In this document: positions 1 to 10,085 of the stretch, piece after piece | How the letters are laid out: the number at the start of each line of letters is the position of its first letter | Numbering within the stretch: position 1 is the first letter of the stretch | DNA from: Pseudolysobacter sp964466115 | GTDB lineage: Bacteria > Pseudomonadota > Gammaproteobacteria > Xanthomonadales > Rhodanobacteraceae | Direction: 5' to 3' | DNA: 64,000 nucleotides | NCBI GenBank assembly: GCA_964466115.1 | Contig: CAYXMH010000004.1 | Location: forward strand, 1 to 64,000 | Notes under the pieces: generated by a model | Told to the model about the DNA's origin: nothing | The model's database searches: none | The model's input: only the letters and a program-made list of their open reading frames with translations | Translations under genes and position numbers: made by a program

Positions 1-48
1 GTCGGGGCCGATGAAACCGTTCATCGGCGGGACCGAAACATAACCCAT
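1..48 (-). CDS. possible 5' end of a minus-strand gene, cut by the window edge
   Basis: A minus-strand frame opens at an ATG (48-46) and reads MGYVSVPPMNGFIGPD to the window edge. The same frame is open back to a stop at 124-126, and that extension contains a CPDC motif, so the true start could lie further upstream. A weak GGAA lies a few bases before the ATG. Sixteen residues are too few to name a family. It would follow mtgA on the same strand. Confidence 0.2.
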   Translation of the reverse strand, partial: MGYVSVPPMNGFIGPD

Positions 49-134
49 GGCATTCCAACAGCGAATGCAATCCGGACATTTTTTGTGTGAATTTTTGTTA
101 CTCGGCGCGAAAGGGCAGCGAGATCACACCACCA

Positions 135-875
135 TTAAGGCAACTCTCGCAAATAAGCAGGCCCACCCAGTTGCCGTACTTGCTGCTCAATCCATTGCGC
201 ATGATGAACCACATACGATGACGGTTTATCGGCATGGTACCGTTTTGGATTTGGCAACACCGCAGCAAGCAGCGCCGCTTCGTGAGCATTGAGCTCCATC
301 GGCGATTTACGAAAGAATTGCTGACTTGCCGCGGCGATGCCATAAACACCATCACCGAACTCGGCGATGTTCAGGTACATCTCTAAAATTCGCCGCTTCG
401 GCCAACTGAGCTCCAATAGCACAGTGAAATACGCTTCCAACGCTTTGCGCACAAAACTGCGGCCACCCCATAGAAATAGATTTTTTGCGGTTTGTTGTGA
501 AATGGTGCTTGCACCGCGGAGTTTTTCCCCGCCCTCCGCATCGCTCAACGCGTCTTGGATCGCTTGCACATCAAACCCATGATGCAGCGGGAACTTTTGA
601 TCTTCGGCCGCCACCAGCGCGATCGGCAGTTCCGGCGCCACTTGTTTTAATGCCACCCAGCGGTAACGTAAGCTAAAATCTTTATCATTGTGTACTTTAG
701 CGTCAATCCACCGCGTCAGCATGAAGGCTGTCGTCGGCGGTGGCAGAAAACGCAATGCCACCACCGCCGCCACGCTTAATATCAGACCCCATAAGGCAAG
801 CCAACCGAACCAGCGCAATAACCTGCGCCAAGGGCTTTTACGAGCCGGCAATAATGTGGGGCTTGGAGTTTTCAA
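135..875 (-). CDS. mtgA: monofunctional peptidoglycan glycosyltransferase MtgA
   Basis: MtgA polymerises lipid II into glycan strands at the outer face of the inner membrane and, unlike bifunctional PBPs, has no transpeptidase domain. The 246-residue product has one N-terminal membrane segment (about residues 18-42) followed by a single GT51 domain. Signature motifs are intact: AAEDQKF with catalytic Glu91, RGASTISQQTAKN near 120-132, and the RRILEMYLNIAEFG helix near 161-174. Length is normal for the family. The frame has no ATG near its 5' end; I place the start at TTG 875, with only a weak ribosome binding site, so the exact start is uncertain. The next gene upstream is the S8 protease, 66 bp away on the same strand. 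Confidence 0.93.
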   Translation of the reverse strand: MKTPSPTLLPARKSPWRRLLRWFGWLALWGLILSVAAVVALRFLPPPTTAFMLTRWIDAKVHNDKDFSLRYRWVALKQVAPELPIALVAAEDQKFPLHHGFDVQAIQDALSDAEGGEKLRGASTISQQTAKNLFLWGGRSFVRKALEAYFTVLLELSWPKRRILEMYLNIAEFGDGVYGIAAASQQFFRKSPMELNAHEAALLAAVLPNPKRYHADKPSSYVVHHAQWIEQQVRQLGGPAYLRELP

Positions 876-941
876 GATAGCTTCACACCGAAAACCCGTA
901 CCCCACGAAAAACCACGGGTGATTGAAGGCTAACAAGTCAA

Positions 942-3900
942 TCAATAGCAAGTTAAAACCGGCCCGCCTTCAAAAGCATCCTTAAACGTGCGATCCAGCG
1001 CAATACCGCCCAGAGTCACTTCATCCAGCGAAAACCCCTCAAACTCCGCTCCGCCATCGGAAGAAAAACGCCAACGCAATTTAATTGTTTGACCCGCATA
1101 ACTGGCGAGGTTTGCGGTAAATGCCTTAAAGATGGGTGTGGGACCGGTACCGTTGCCAGAATCGGCGTTGCTAACCGTCGTAGTTTTGCCGGTAAACGCG
1201 CCCTGACTTGTCGGATAAGCGCAATTATTGATGGGCGGAGTTCCCGTTTGCGCAAAGGTGTTCGGATAACCGCCGTCTGGCGGCAGATCGTTCCAGCTAC
1301 TTCCGCCATTTGTGGAAATTTCCAATACGACACCGTCCCACTGGTACTCCAAATCGTAGCGCGCCTTGAAGTTCAGTATGGCACCAGGCTGCACGACGAT
1401 ATTCGGCGTGGTAATTGCCGCGCAAACACTTGCTGGATAAGTTTGATTGTCGCCGCCATTATGGTAACTATAGCTGCCCGCACTGGCGATTTGATTGGTT
1501 ATGCGCCATGGCGTGCTCATGTCCATATAAGCGTGCGTATCGACATCGTCGATGAAGCTGCCGCCATCGGCCCCGCCGGGCCCTAGCGTTGTGGCATTGA
1601 GCGTACGCTGGCGCAACGACTCGTTGCCCGCGCTGTCGACCGCGGAAACGCGGTAGTAATAAGGCGCGTTGTGGGTCAATGTTGAGTCGGTAAACGTCAA
1701 TGCAGATAGATTATTGGCAATCCGTGTGGGGGCCGTGAAGTACGGATTGCTATCGCGGTACACCGAATAGCTGACGCCAGACGCCGCTGGGCATTGCGAG
1801 CTGCCGGTATTCCAATTCAACGCGACTGAGCAACTTGAGTTTTGTTGACTGCGCTGGATGGACGCTTCGCTAAAATTGGGAAAAAGCGCGCAAATATCAT
1901 TGGAGACGACGTCTAGGCACGCGGAATGGGCGCCTTCGACATCGTTTTGTACGCCGCGAACTTGATAAGCGTAGCTGTAACCACCTTGCGTGTGATCATC
2001 CACAACCGGAGACACACCGTTACTGGCCACCATCCGAAAATCACCTTGAGCTGCACTGGCACAAGTACCCGCCGCGCGATACAACTCAAAGCTTTGGGCT
2101 CCCGCCATGGCGCTGAACCCAATGGCAATCCCGGAACTGTTATTGCTGGTCACACTCAAGCCGGTTGGCGCGGGGTATGGCGTGGGATCGGGCAATCCAA
2201 ATGCGCCGGAGACCACCAGCGCATAGCCTTGGCGATCGCTGTAAGCACGACCGTTGCCGGGTATCGATGTCCCATTGACGCGCAGCGTATAGCTTCCCGC
2301 GACCGGCGCGGTTAATCGCACTTGTTCCACGGTATTTCTGCTATCGGCCGTACCACCTGCGGTTGAAACACCGCTAGTGAATACATTGCCTTTGTAGGTC
2401 GTCATACCACCCGGCGCAACCACTTCCAAATCCAGGTTATTGACCAACGCCAATGCCGCGCCGGGGGCACCTTCGGGGTCATACCAAGTCAGGGTAACGC
2501 GCAGTTCTTGACCGGCTGCAACAGTGATGAGGTATTGGTGTTGTTCGCCTTGCACCAGACCCGTTGCATTGGTTCGCTCCCAATAGCGCATGCGGCGGTT
2601 GTCATCGCCGCCGGTGGTGGTGGAACTGAACCAGAGATTGGAATCCAACCACATCCGCCCCCAGCCGTAATTATTGCTAAACCAATTCGAGGCGCTGATG
2701 GGATTGGTGCCGTTTAACATCACGGCTTTCATCAACATCCCGCTGGGATTGAGTGTGTCGGCGGCGGTTTTGGCGCCGCGCGGATAATACCCATCGCTGA
2801 AGAACTGGCGCAGCAGCACGGTATTGCCCGCAATCGTGGGTGTCGCCATTGAAGTGCCGCTCAACGATTTACTCACTGGCGCTTCAATGGTGGCAGAGTT
2901 ATTGCTATCACCGGACGCGGAAACCGTACTGGTTCCCGGCGCCATGATATCGGGCTTTAAGCGACCGTCTGCGGTCGGGCCACGGCTGGAATAGCTCGCT
3001 ACCGAAAGGCTTGATGCGTGACCTAAAGCGCCCACCGTCACCGCATTCTTGGCATTGCCGGGTGAACCAATCGATGGACCCGGAGCGCCATCGTTACCGG
3101 CGGCAATAGCAATGACCATATTCTCCAATGTCCACATTTCATAATCGACATCGGCATCTTCCGAAGCATAGGCGCCCTGATTACTGGACCCCCACGAATC
3201 GCTATGCACGCGCACACCGCCCGCGTAGGCTTGCTCCAACAAAGTGCGCACGTCATCGGCGCCGCTAAGGCAGCCGGTGGTGTCATCGCCAATATCTTGA
3301 AATAGGATTTGCGCGTTCGGGGCCATGCTGTCGTTCGCATCATGGCCCGCACTGGTCGGGGACGAAGCGGTATAAGTCGTTAACCCAAACGTACCGGAAG
3401 CATCACCCGCCAAGGTGCCACTGGTATGCGTGCCGTGGTAAGCGGTTGCCGGGCCACCCGAACAAGACGCGTTATTGTCGTAACTGCTGGCAGAGGGTTG
3501 CACCCAATAAGCAAAGATTTTATTGCCCGGGTGCGTAACACCAATCGCCGGCGGCACCGGGGAGACAGCATCCGTTATCGCACTGACCAGGCCGGTGCCG
3601 TTGTTATAGTCGGTAAACCAAGCCTCATTGCGATCCAAACCGGAATCGGCAATGCCAACGATTTGGCCGGTGCCTAAAATCTGGTGATCCCACAACGGCG
3701 TGGGGCCGCACAAACCAATACCACAGGACAATGTATTGGCTTGCATCGGACCGGGCGCGCCATCGTTCATCAAATGCGGCAATCGATAAGGTGCAATCCA
3801 CGCCACGCCTTCGGTGCCACTGGCTGTTTGCAGCAACAATGCGAGCTGCTCCGGCTTCACCCGAACGCGCAAACGCGGCCCGGTAGAACGCTCCACTTGC

Positions 3901-4478
3901 GAGGTTACCCCAACATCCGGGATGCGCTTTTGCAAAGCGCTGAGCAACCGCTGCGCCGATTCGCCCGCAAACCCCTGGATTTCAATTTGATGCTCGCCGT
4001 ACTCGGAGACGCCAAGCTTGGCACGCTCATTTGTCCACAATGCCGGATCAAGCTTCATGCCGGGCTCGAAGCTCCCGGCGAAGCGCACCGCGGGATCGGC
4101 CCGCACTGCCGCCAGGCCTTGTCCGCCAAGCCTTATCAAATAGGCGTTATTCGGAACGTAGCTCACCAGCTCGGCTCCCGCCTGCTGCAAACGATCTTGT
4201 ATTTTTTGGATGCCGGGGAGAAATTGCACGATCGCATAACGGGATGTGAGCTCGGGGGCCAGCATCGCCACGCCCGTGGGATTTAAGTCCAATTGTTGTG
4301 CCGCAGGGTCAAACACACCGGCGCGCAGCAATAACAAGCTGTTGTCACTGCGCAGCTCAAGCGAATCGGGTGCATGTGCTATCACTTTGGCGCGCGATTG
4401 CGCCGACCAGCCATCGGTAATACCCAACCCAACGCCAAGAACCAACGCCATAATGCGTGCATAGCCGTAACGCGACAT
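942..4478 (-). CDS. secreted subtilisin-like S8 serine protease with C-terminal beta-rich domains
   Basis: This is a 1178-residue secreted protease. A signal peptide covers about residues 1-26. A propeptide-like region (about 30-230) precedes the S8 catalytic domain. The triad is visible as Asp278 (GIADSGLD), His348 (YHGTHTSG) and Ser543 (SGTSMATP), with the oxyanion Asn462 (AAGNDG). Downstream lie a beta-sandwich (about 640-765), two fibronectin III-like segments (about 775-1000) and a terminal MAM/VEG-like sandwich with FSLDEVTLGG. The last residues, DRTFKDAFEGGPVLTCY, resemble the tails of two other secreted proteins in this window (see findings). ATG 4478 is preceded by GGAG. Substrate is unknown; extracellular protein degradation is the family norm. 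Confidence 0.92.
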   Translation of the reverse strand: MSRYGYARIMALVLGVGLGITDGWSAQSRAKVIAHAPDSLELRSDNSLLLLRAGVFDPAAQQLDLNPTGVAMLAPELTSRYAIVQFLPGIQKIQDRLQQAGAELVSYVPNNAYLIRLGGQGLAAVRADPAVRFAGSFEPGMKLDPALWTNERAKLGVSEYGEHQIEIQGFAGESAQRLLSALQKRIPDVGVTSQVERSTGPRLRVRVKPEQLALLLQTASGTEGVAWIAPYRLPHLMNDGAPGPMQANTLSCGIGLCGPTPLWDHQILGTGQIVGIADSGLDRNEAWFTDYNNGTGLVSAITDAVSPVPPAIGVTHPGNKIFAYWVQPSASSYDNNASCSGGPATAYHGTHTSGTLAGDASGTFGLTTYTASSPTSAGHDANDSMAPNAQILFQDIGDDTTGCLSGADDVRTLLEQAYAGGVRVHSDSWGSSNQGAYASEDADVDYEMWTLENMVIAIAAGNDGAPGPSIGSPGNAKNAVTVGALGHASSLSVASYSSRGPTADGRLKPDIMAPGTSTVSASGDSNNSATIEAPVSKSLSGTSMATPTIAGNTVLLRQFFSDGYYPRGAKTAADTLNPSGMLMKAVMLNGTNPISASNWFSNNYGWGRMWLDSNLWFSSTTTGGDDNRRMRYWERTNATGLVQGEQHQYLITVAAGQELRVTLTWYDPEGAPGAALALVNNLDLEVVAPGGMTTYKGNVFTSGVSTAGGTADSRNTVEQVRLTAPVAGSYTLRVNGTSIPGNGRAYSDRQGYALVVSGAFGLPDPTPYPAPTGLSVTSNNSSGIAIGFSAMAGAQSFELYRAAGTCASAAQGDFRMVASNGVSPVVDDHTQGGYSYAYQVRGVQNDVEGAHSACLDVVSNDICALFPNFSEASIQRSQQNSSCSVALNWNTGSSQCPAASGVSYSVYRDSNPYFTAPTRIANNLSALTFTDSTLTHNAPYYYRVSAVDSAGNESLRQRTLNATTLGPGGADGGSFIDDVDTHAYMDMSTPWRITNQIASAGSYSYHNGGDNQTYPASVCAAITTPNIVVQPGAILNFKARYDLEYQWDGVVLEISTNGGSSWNDLPPDGGYPNTFAQTGTPPINNCAYPTSQGAFTGKTTTVSNADSGNGTGPTPIFKAFTANLASYAGQTIKLRWRFSSDGGAEFEGFSLDEVTLGGIALDRTFKDAFEGGPVLTCY

Positions 4479-4688
4479 TCTGTTACTCCGGTAAATTTCG
4501 TAAATTCAACGTTTCAGGTTGATCTATGAGCCAAAACCTTCGCTGATCGCTCACTCTTTTCATCTTAAAGTATGCGAGCGCACACCAACCCATGCAATCT
4601 TAAAAGCTCCATTGCTCTTTAGGGCTTGCAAATTCGGCGCAGGTCGGCACTATTTGTGTTGTTGTTAAGATTTTAGGAGCACGCCCTA

Positions 4689-5576
4689 ATGGATAGCCCG
4701 GATTATCTGCGCCAATTTCTGCTGGAACGTGCGCAAATGCGTGGCGTGTTGGTACGTTTAAATGCAACTTGGCAGCAAATACAAGAGCGCGCGGATTACC
4801 CTCAAGCGGTGGCGCGCATTCTCGGTGAAACCTTGGCCGCCAGCGCATTGCTTACCGGCAATATCAAGTTCCAAGGAAGTTTATCCATTCAAATCAAAGG
4901 TGCCGAACCATTAACCTTGGTGTTCGCCGAATGCAGCCACGAAGGTAAGCTGCGCGGTTTGGCGCGTTGGCAAGGTGAGGTTAACGAGACATTCACCTTA
5001 TTCGAAAAAGCCAACGCCATACTTGCCATCACCATTGAAAACTCCACCAGCGGGCAACGCTACCAGGGATTGGCGCCCATCGAGAATGCATCGTTGGCGG
5101 TTTTATTTGAGCATTATTTTGAACGTTCGGAACAGCTTCCCACCCGTATCGTCTTGGCCAGTGACGGCAAATTCTGCGGCGGTATCATGCTGCAACCGGT
5201 GGCCGCCCATGGCGGAAGCGCAACGCAGCACGATCCAGACGCCTGGAACAGAGTCAGCTTATTATTACAAACGTTGACAGTCGCCGAATTGTTGACCTTA
5301 CCCGCCGAGACGCTGCTGCTGCGTTTGTTCCATGAGGAGATGGTGCGGCTTTACGCACCGCGCTTCCTTACGCTCGGTTGCCGCTGCTCGCGGGAACGCG
5401 TCGCCGGTATGTTGCGCGCACTCGGGCGCGACGAAGCCGATGCCGCGGTACGTGAGGATGGCGCCGCCGAAATTATTTGCGAGTTTTGCAATGCCCGTTA
5501 TCGCTTCGACCGTGTCGATATGGAGCAAGTATTTAGCGACCAGCCTTTGGCGCCGAGTTCATCGAGTGCGCACTAG
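4689..5576 (+). CDS. hslO: redox-regulated holdase chaperone Hsp33
   Basis: Hsp33 is a cytoplasmic holdase that is activated when oxidation releases its zinc, protecting unfolding proteins during oxidative or bleach stress. The 295-residue product has the normal length. Its four zinc ligands form the expected C-x-C and C-x2-C pairs: Cys231/Cys233 in GCRCSRE and Cys264/Cys267 in ICEFCN. The N-terminal dimerising domain is intact. The ATG at 4689 follows AGGAG at a spacing of about nine bases. The gene stands alone, divergent from the S8 protease and convergent with the GGDEF-EAL gene. Confidence 0.97.
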   Translation: MDSPDYLRQFLLERAQMRGVLVRLNATWQQIQERADYPQAVARILGETLAASALLTGNIKFQGSLSIQIKGAEPLTLVFAECSHEGKLRGLARWQGEVNETFTLFEKANAILAITIENSTSGQRYQGLAPIENASLAVLFEHYFERSEQLPTRIVLASDGKFCGGIMLQPVAAHGGSATQHDPDAWNRVSLLLQTLTVAELLTLPAETLLLRLFHEEMVRLYAPRFLTLGCRCSRERVAGMLRALGRDEADAAVREDGAAEIICEFCNARYRFDRVDMEQVFSDQPLAPSSSSAH

Positions 5577-5630
5577 AGGTTTTAGCCTACGCGGAAATGA
5601 CGATAATGAAGTTTTGAAGTGGAAACGGAA

Positions 5631-8600
5631 TTACTTGCCCTTTGCGCTCTGGTTTAATTTTAACCAAACGCTAGCCGGCTGCGGTTGCGCGAATAAAAAG
5701 CCCTGACCAAACTCGCAGCCCAATTCGCGCAATGCCGCGCACTGGGCCTCCGTCTCGATGCCCTCGGCAATAACTTCCATCGATAACGACCCGGCCAATG
5801 CCTGAATCGCTCGCACGACGGCGGTGCTACCTCCCACGCTTCCTGGCAGCAAATCCGCCACGAAAGAACGGTCGATTTTTAATGCGTGCAGCGGATACTG
5901 ATGCAAATAACTTAAGGAGGAGTAACCGGTACCGAAATCATCAAGCGTGACGCTTAACCCATGGAACCGCAGAACATCCAACATCTGCTTGACCGCCGGC
6001 GGATTCTCAAGCAGCGCACCCTCGGTCACTTCAATGCGAATGCTGGCCGGTGCAATCGAATGGCGCTCGAACATCGCCAACAAGCCATTAATCAAATGCA
6101 CCGACCGGAAATGACGCCCCGATAAATTGATGCTAACGAAGCCGCCGCTGCTGCCAACCAATTGACCTGCCGTAGCACAGACTGCGTCAAACATCTGCCA
6201 ATCGATTTGCTCATCGAAACCGTTGTCCTCGGCAACGGAAAGGAAATCGATCGGCAACAACAACCCCCGCTCGGGGTGACGCCAACGCAATAAGGCCTCG
6301 TAGCCAATGGTGCTGCGGTCATCCAAGCGCACGATCGGCTGGAAGTAAGGCTCGAATTCGCTGCGCGTAATGGCGCGGCGCAAATCGCTTTCGAGTTCCA
6401 GCAGTTGAATCGCTTCCTGGTGGAGTGTTTCGTCGAATAACGCATAACGGTGGCGCCCTTCCGCTTTAGCGCGGTACATCGCCACATCCGCATCGCGCAA
6501 CAACTCCTCTGCTTGGTTATAGCGCGACGCAGCCAAGGCAATACCGATGCTTACGGAAGTGAACACTTCCTTTGCACCCAACCGCAACGGCGCGTTCAAC
6601 GCCTCGATAATGCGTTGCGCGAATTGGCTGGCGTCATCGGCCGCCTTGATGTTATTGAGCACGATGGCAAATTCATCGCCGCCCAAGCGCGCCACCAAAT
6701 CCAAAGGTTCCAAACAACTGGCAATGCGGCTACCCACTTCTTTTAAAAGCTCATCGCCAACCAGATGGCCAACTGAATCGTTAATCACCTTGAAGCGATC
6801 AAGATCCAAGAACAATACGGCAAATAACGCAGTGGGATCGCGCTCGTACGCATTCAATGCGCGGCTCAAGCGCGTCAGCAAATAATTGCGGTTGGGCAAT
6901 CCGGTAAGTGCATCGTGCAAATTTTCATGCTTGAGTCGGCGTTCGATACGCTCACGCACTTCGATTTGCTCGCGCAAATCGCGATTTGCCGTGGCAAGTT
7001 CCGTGGTGCGTTCGGCAACCCGGCGCTCCAACTCAGCATACGCGTGCCTAAGCGATTCCGCACTGCGCTTACGCTCCAACGCATTCGCAATGTGGTAGGA
7101 AACGAAGGTGAGCAGTTCTTGATCACGCGGGGTATAACGGTGATCGTCGGAATAGCTTTGAACTGCGATGACGCCGACCGGCTTGTCATTACAAATCAGC
7201 GGCACGCCAAGCCAGCAGCGCGAGCGTTTTCCGATCGAGGTGGCTTCGCCGCTGGCATACAAGCGCTCCAAACCAACCTGATCGCCGAGCAAAGCACTGC
7301 CCGTCCTCAATACATAATCGGTAACGCCAGTGCCCAACGGACGTCGCACCCGATGCAAATCAAACTCGTCCACCGAATACGGAAACAGCAGTTCGGTTTT
7401 GTCCTCGGAAAGCAATGCGATGTAGAAGTTACGCGCATACAAAAGACCGCCCACCACCCGATGCACAGCGGCGTAGAAGTCATCAATGCTTTCCGTGGTG
7501 TTTGCCAGCTCAGCGATGCGGAATAACGCCGCCTGCAAACGCTCGCCGTGCTGGCGCTCGAGAACCTGCTGCTGCAGAACCCGATTTGCCTCACACAACG
7601 CATCAGTGCGTTCGGTGACGCGCCGCTCCAACTCGCCCAGCGCTTGACGGCGTTCCAACGCCGTAAGGATATGTTGAGCAACGTAAGCGAGCAAAGTGCG
7701 ATCTTCCGTGGAAAACCGCACGGTACTAGTATAACTCTGCACAACAATGCCACCCACCACTTGTGAACCGCGCACCAGCGGCACGCCTAACCAGTCCACA
7801 CAATCCGGACCAAGCGCCGTCACCGGCCCATCCACCACCACCGACAAAGCCTGCGGCGACCCCATGAGCGATTGACCTTGCCGGATCAAGTACCAAGTGG
7901 GGCTATGCCGTATCTCATCCATTGGAATGTCGCGTTCGGGGCTTGGGGGCTGCGCATCGGCGACATCGACAAAATACGGGAACCGCAACATATCGCGCTG
8001 CTCGTCATACAAGACAATGTAGAAATTGTCTGCGTACATTAAGGTCCCGACAATGTAATGCAGCGATTGCAGCACTTCCGGCATTTCCCGCTCGGAGCTC
8101 GCCTGGTCGGCAATTGCATATAGTGCCCGCTGCAACCGCTCGGCTTGTTCCAAGCGCGCGACCGAGCGGCGCAGGTCTTCATTTGCCTGTACGCTGACCA
8201 AACGCTCTTGCAGCAACTTAACGCAGCGGCTGAGCCGCGTACGGGTTTCAGGAGTAGCCCATTGCGCGTTAAGCAACTCCAAAGCCAAGATCGCCACCAC
8301 CCTATGCCTAACCATGAGCGGCGTGGCTACCCAAACTTTTGCCTCGGCTTGCGTATTATCCTCCGCGGGGTTGGTCTCGCACACTTGCTGGGCATCTTTG
8401 GCCGCCCTTTCGGCTACTGCCAACAAACCTTCGGATTCAACAATATAAGTATTGTGCGTGCCATCCACCCAATGCAGGAGAACCGCACTGGCCTTGAGCC
8501 ATTCATGCGCCAAAATTTCAGCCGCCGCGACCAGATCTTCCGCACCCCCCGCTCGCAGCAGCGCCAGTAGTGCGAGTTCCGGCAAGCCCTCGCTTAATCC

Positions 8601-8690
8601 CGCCCCCACGGCATGGCGCGCAGACGATTCGTCGGATTTACCCGTTTCCGTTTCGGCAGATTCCTTCGTAACGCTGAAGGTAGACGACAT
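5631..8690 (-). CDS. multi-GAF GGDEF-EAL cyclic-di-GMP enzyme
   Basis: This 1019-residue soluble protein likely makes and/or degrades cyclic di-GMP in response to a signal bound by GAF domains. It has a divergent GAF-like region at about residues 40-170, clear GAF repeats at about 186-345 and 385-545, GGDEF at about 595-750 and EAL at about 775-1015. GGDEF is intact at 670-674. The inhibitory RxxD site has Glu at the Arg position (EPLD, 661-664). EAL catalytic elements look complete: EALLRW, SINLSG, DDFGTGYSS, LKIDRSF and GQGFLF. The second and third GAF units plus linker are an internal duplication; both linkers carry ELERRV followed by ERT. No membrane segments are seen. It is probably monocistronic. 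Confidence 0.94.
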   Translation of the reverse strand: MSSTFSVTKESAETETGKSDESSARHAVGAGLSEGLPELALLALLRAGGAEDLVAAAEILAHEWLKASAVLLHWVDGTHNTYIVESEGLLAVAERAAKDAQQVCETNPAEDNTQAEAKVWVATPLMVRHRVVAILALELLNAQWATPETRTRLSRCVKLLQERLVSVQANEDLRRSVARLEQAERLQRALYAIADQASSEREMPEVLQSLHYIVGTLMYADNFYIVLYDEQRDMLRFPYFVDVADAQPPSPERDIPMDEIRHSPTWYLIRQGQSLMGSPQALSVVVDGPVTALGPDCVDWLGVPLVRGSQVVGGIVVQSYTSTVRFSTEDRTLLAYVAQHILTALERRQALGELERRVTERTDALCEANRVLQQQVLERQHGERLQAALFRIAELANTTESIDDFYAAVHRVVGGLLYARNFYIALLSEDKTELLFPYSVDEFDLHRVRRPLGTGVTDYVLRTGSALLGDQVGLERLYASGEATSIGKRSRCWLGVPLICNDKPVGVIAVQSYSDDHRYTPRDQELLTFVSYHIANALERKRSAESLRHAYAELERRVAERTTELATANRDLREQIEVRERIERRLKHENLHDALTGLPNRNYLLTRLSRALNAYERDPTALFAVLFLDLDRFKVINDSVGHLVGDELLKEVGSRIASCLEPLDLVARLGGDEFAIVLNNIKAADDASQFAQRIIEALNAPLRLGAKEVFTSVSIGIALAASRYNQAEELLRDADVAMYRAKAEGRHRYALFDETLHQEAIQLLELESDLRRAITRSEFEPYFQPIVRLDDRSTIGYEALLRWRHPERGLLLPIDFLSVAEDNGFDEQIDWQMFDAVCATAGQLVGSSGGFVSINLSGRHFRSVHLINGLLAMFERHSIAPASIRIEVTEGALLENPPAVKQMLDVLRFHGLSVTLDDFGTGYSSLSYLHQYPLHALKIDRSFVADLLPGSVGGSTAVVRAIQALAGSLSMEVIAEGIETEAQCAALRELGCEFGQGFLFAQPQPASVWLKLNQSAKGK

Positions 8691-8966
8691 AATGCTTAAG
8701 AAGCCTTTTTAAGATACACAGGTTTATAGCACTTGATTGGTATGTTAAGTGCATTAGCTCCAAACCAATTTCAACTGGCATTGCACTTTATTTTGTGCCA
8801 CCTTGCAACCAGATCATGGGTACTACTTTTTTTTAAGATTTGCGTTAGAATTTAGTTAACCGCTATTAATGGCGAATTTCCTTCGCAGCGATTAGCAAAA
8901 TGGAATGCAATCGCTGGGTTTTAGAGTCTTTGGGCAAGGCCTTAAGTTTTGGGTCTGATTGATATT

Positions 8967-10085
8967 ATGACTATGCGTTTAGGAGTTTTCATCACTGCAC
9001 TGCTTGCTTGCTCACCCATAGCAGGCCTAGCGCAGCATGTATTGCCGGAACCCGACTCGGTTTCGCCGCCGGCTTTACTCGTCGACGATTTGCTCAAGAC
9101 GACAGCCGCTCCCCAAAACCCCTATCGCAAACAAATTATACCGCTATGGAACACACCTGACGGCCGTTGGCTAACCACCGTAGCCCTGAGCACATCCGGG
9201 GAGCCGCTATTCCCGTCGGCGCCCCACATCGGTTCCCCGAGTGATTGGTCCGTTATCGATGTGACCAGCATGGTGTTCTCCGGCGCACTACGTCTAAATA
9301 TAAATGACAGCTGGCATGCGCAAATGACGTTTGGGCAGAGAACATTGACCTCACCGCTTGCAGCGGCCGGCAATTTGCCAAACTGCATTTCAGAGCAAGC
9401 GGTTCCTAGCCAATTAAGCGCAAGCGCGACGTGCGGATCGGCATTTGGATTTGGCTTAAACCGAATTGAGCATACCCTCATGGGTGGTGCGAGCACTGGA
9501 TGGGCGAATGATCGTATTAGCGTGGATTTAAACGTTGGGCTGGAATGGCTACCCACGAACAACGGGCTAGACGCGGCCACGGCATTAGCTCATCTTGAAG
9601 CAGATCCAGCGGGTAACTTGTCCGTTTCCGCCCTGCATTTACCCGATTTAGTCATTCCCAGCTTTGCGAGCTATCAAGGCAACAGTGCCATGTTGTCCGC
9701 AAACGGCCGTTGGCAAATCAATGATCACCAAACATTGGGTCTTGGTGCCAGCTTAAGCCGCATCCAGCTGAACTCGTTTAACCCTGGGTCCAATCTGAGC
9801 TTCAACCAGGCCGCTATTAATTTGGGTCTGAGCTATGGAGCACTGAGTGGTGGGCTAACGGGTCGCGTTATTGCCCCGAACGATATGGCAACCCCTGGCA
9901 ATACGCACTGGGCCAGCATTGATCTTGGCGTCTCGTGGCGCACCCCATGGCAGGGCGAGCTTAGCGTTGGAACGCAAAATCTTTGGTCCAATGGCACCTT
10001 ACCCGGTCCGCTTGACTCCTCCACACACGAAAACGATGGCACTCAGCCGCGCGTGCCTTACGTGCAATATCACCAAGATCTGTAA
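8967..10085 (+). CDS. predicted outer-membrane beta-barrel protein, function unknown
   Basis: I do not recognise this family. The 372-residue product starts with a clear signal peptide (MRLGVFITALLACSPIAGLA) and continues as alternating polar/apolar strands with many aromatic, Gly and Asn residues, typical of an outer-membrane barrel. It ends in VQYHQDL; the last residue is Leu rather than the usual Phe. I start at ATG 8967 or the ATG two codons on (8973), because a longer frame opens only with TTG at 8949. It lies upstream of the TonB-dependent receptor on the same strand, separated by 377 bp, so joint function is possible but not shown. Confidence 0.6.
   Translation: MTMRLGVFITALLACSPIAGLAQHVLPEPDSVSPPALLVDDLLKTTAAPQNPYRKQIIPLWNTPDGRWLTTVALSTSGEPLFPSAPHIGSPSDWSVIDVTSMVFSGALRLNINDSWHAQMTFGQRTLTSPLAAAGNLPNCISEQAVPSQLSASATCGSAFGFGLNRIEHTLMGGASTGWANDRISVDLNVGLEWLPTNNGLDAATALAHLEADPAGNLSVSALHLPDLVIPSFASYQGNSAMLSANGRWQINDHQTLGLGASLSRIQLNSFNPGSNLSFNQAAINLGLSYGALSGGLTGRVIAPNDMATPGNTHWASIDLGVSWRTPWQGELSVGTQNLWSNGTLPGPLDSSTHENDGTQPRVPYVQYHQDL

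Noticed and set aside
3684..4286. 200-codon plus-strand open frame inside the S8 protease gene
   Set aside because: It is antisense to a clearly coding gene with an intact catalytic triad, and its translation has no recognisable domain or signal peptide.
8770..8800. sigma-54 promoter-like TGGCATTGC upstream of the barrel protein
   Set aside because: There is no GC doublet ten bases after GG, so the strict spacing fails.
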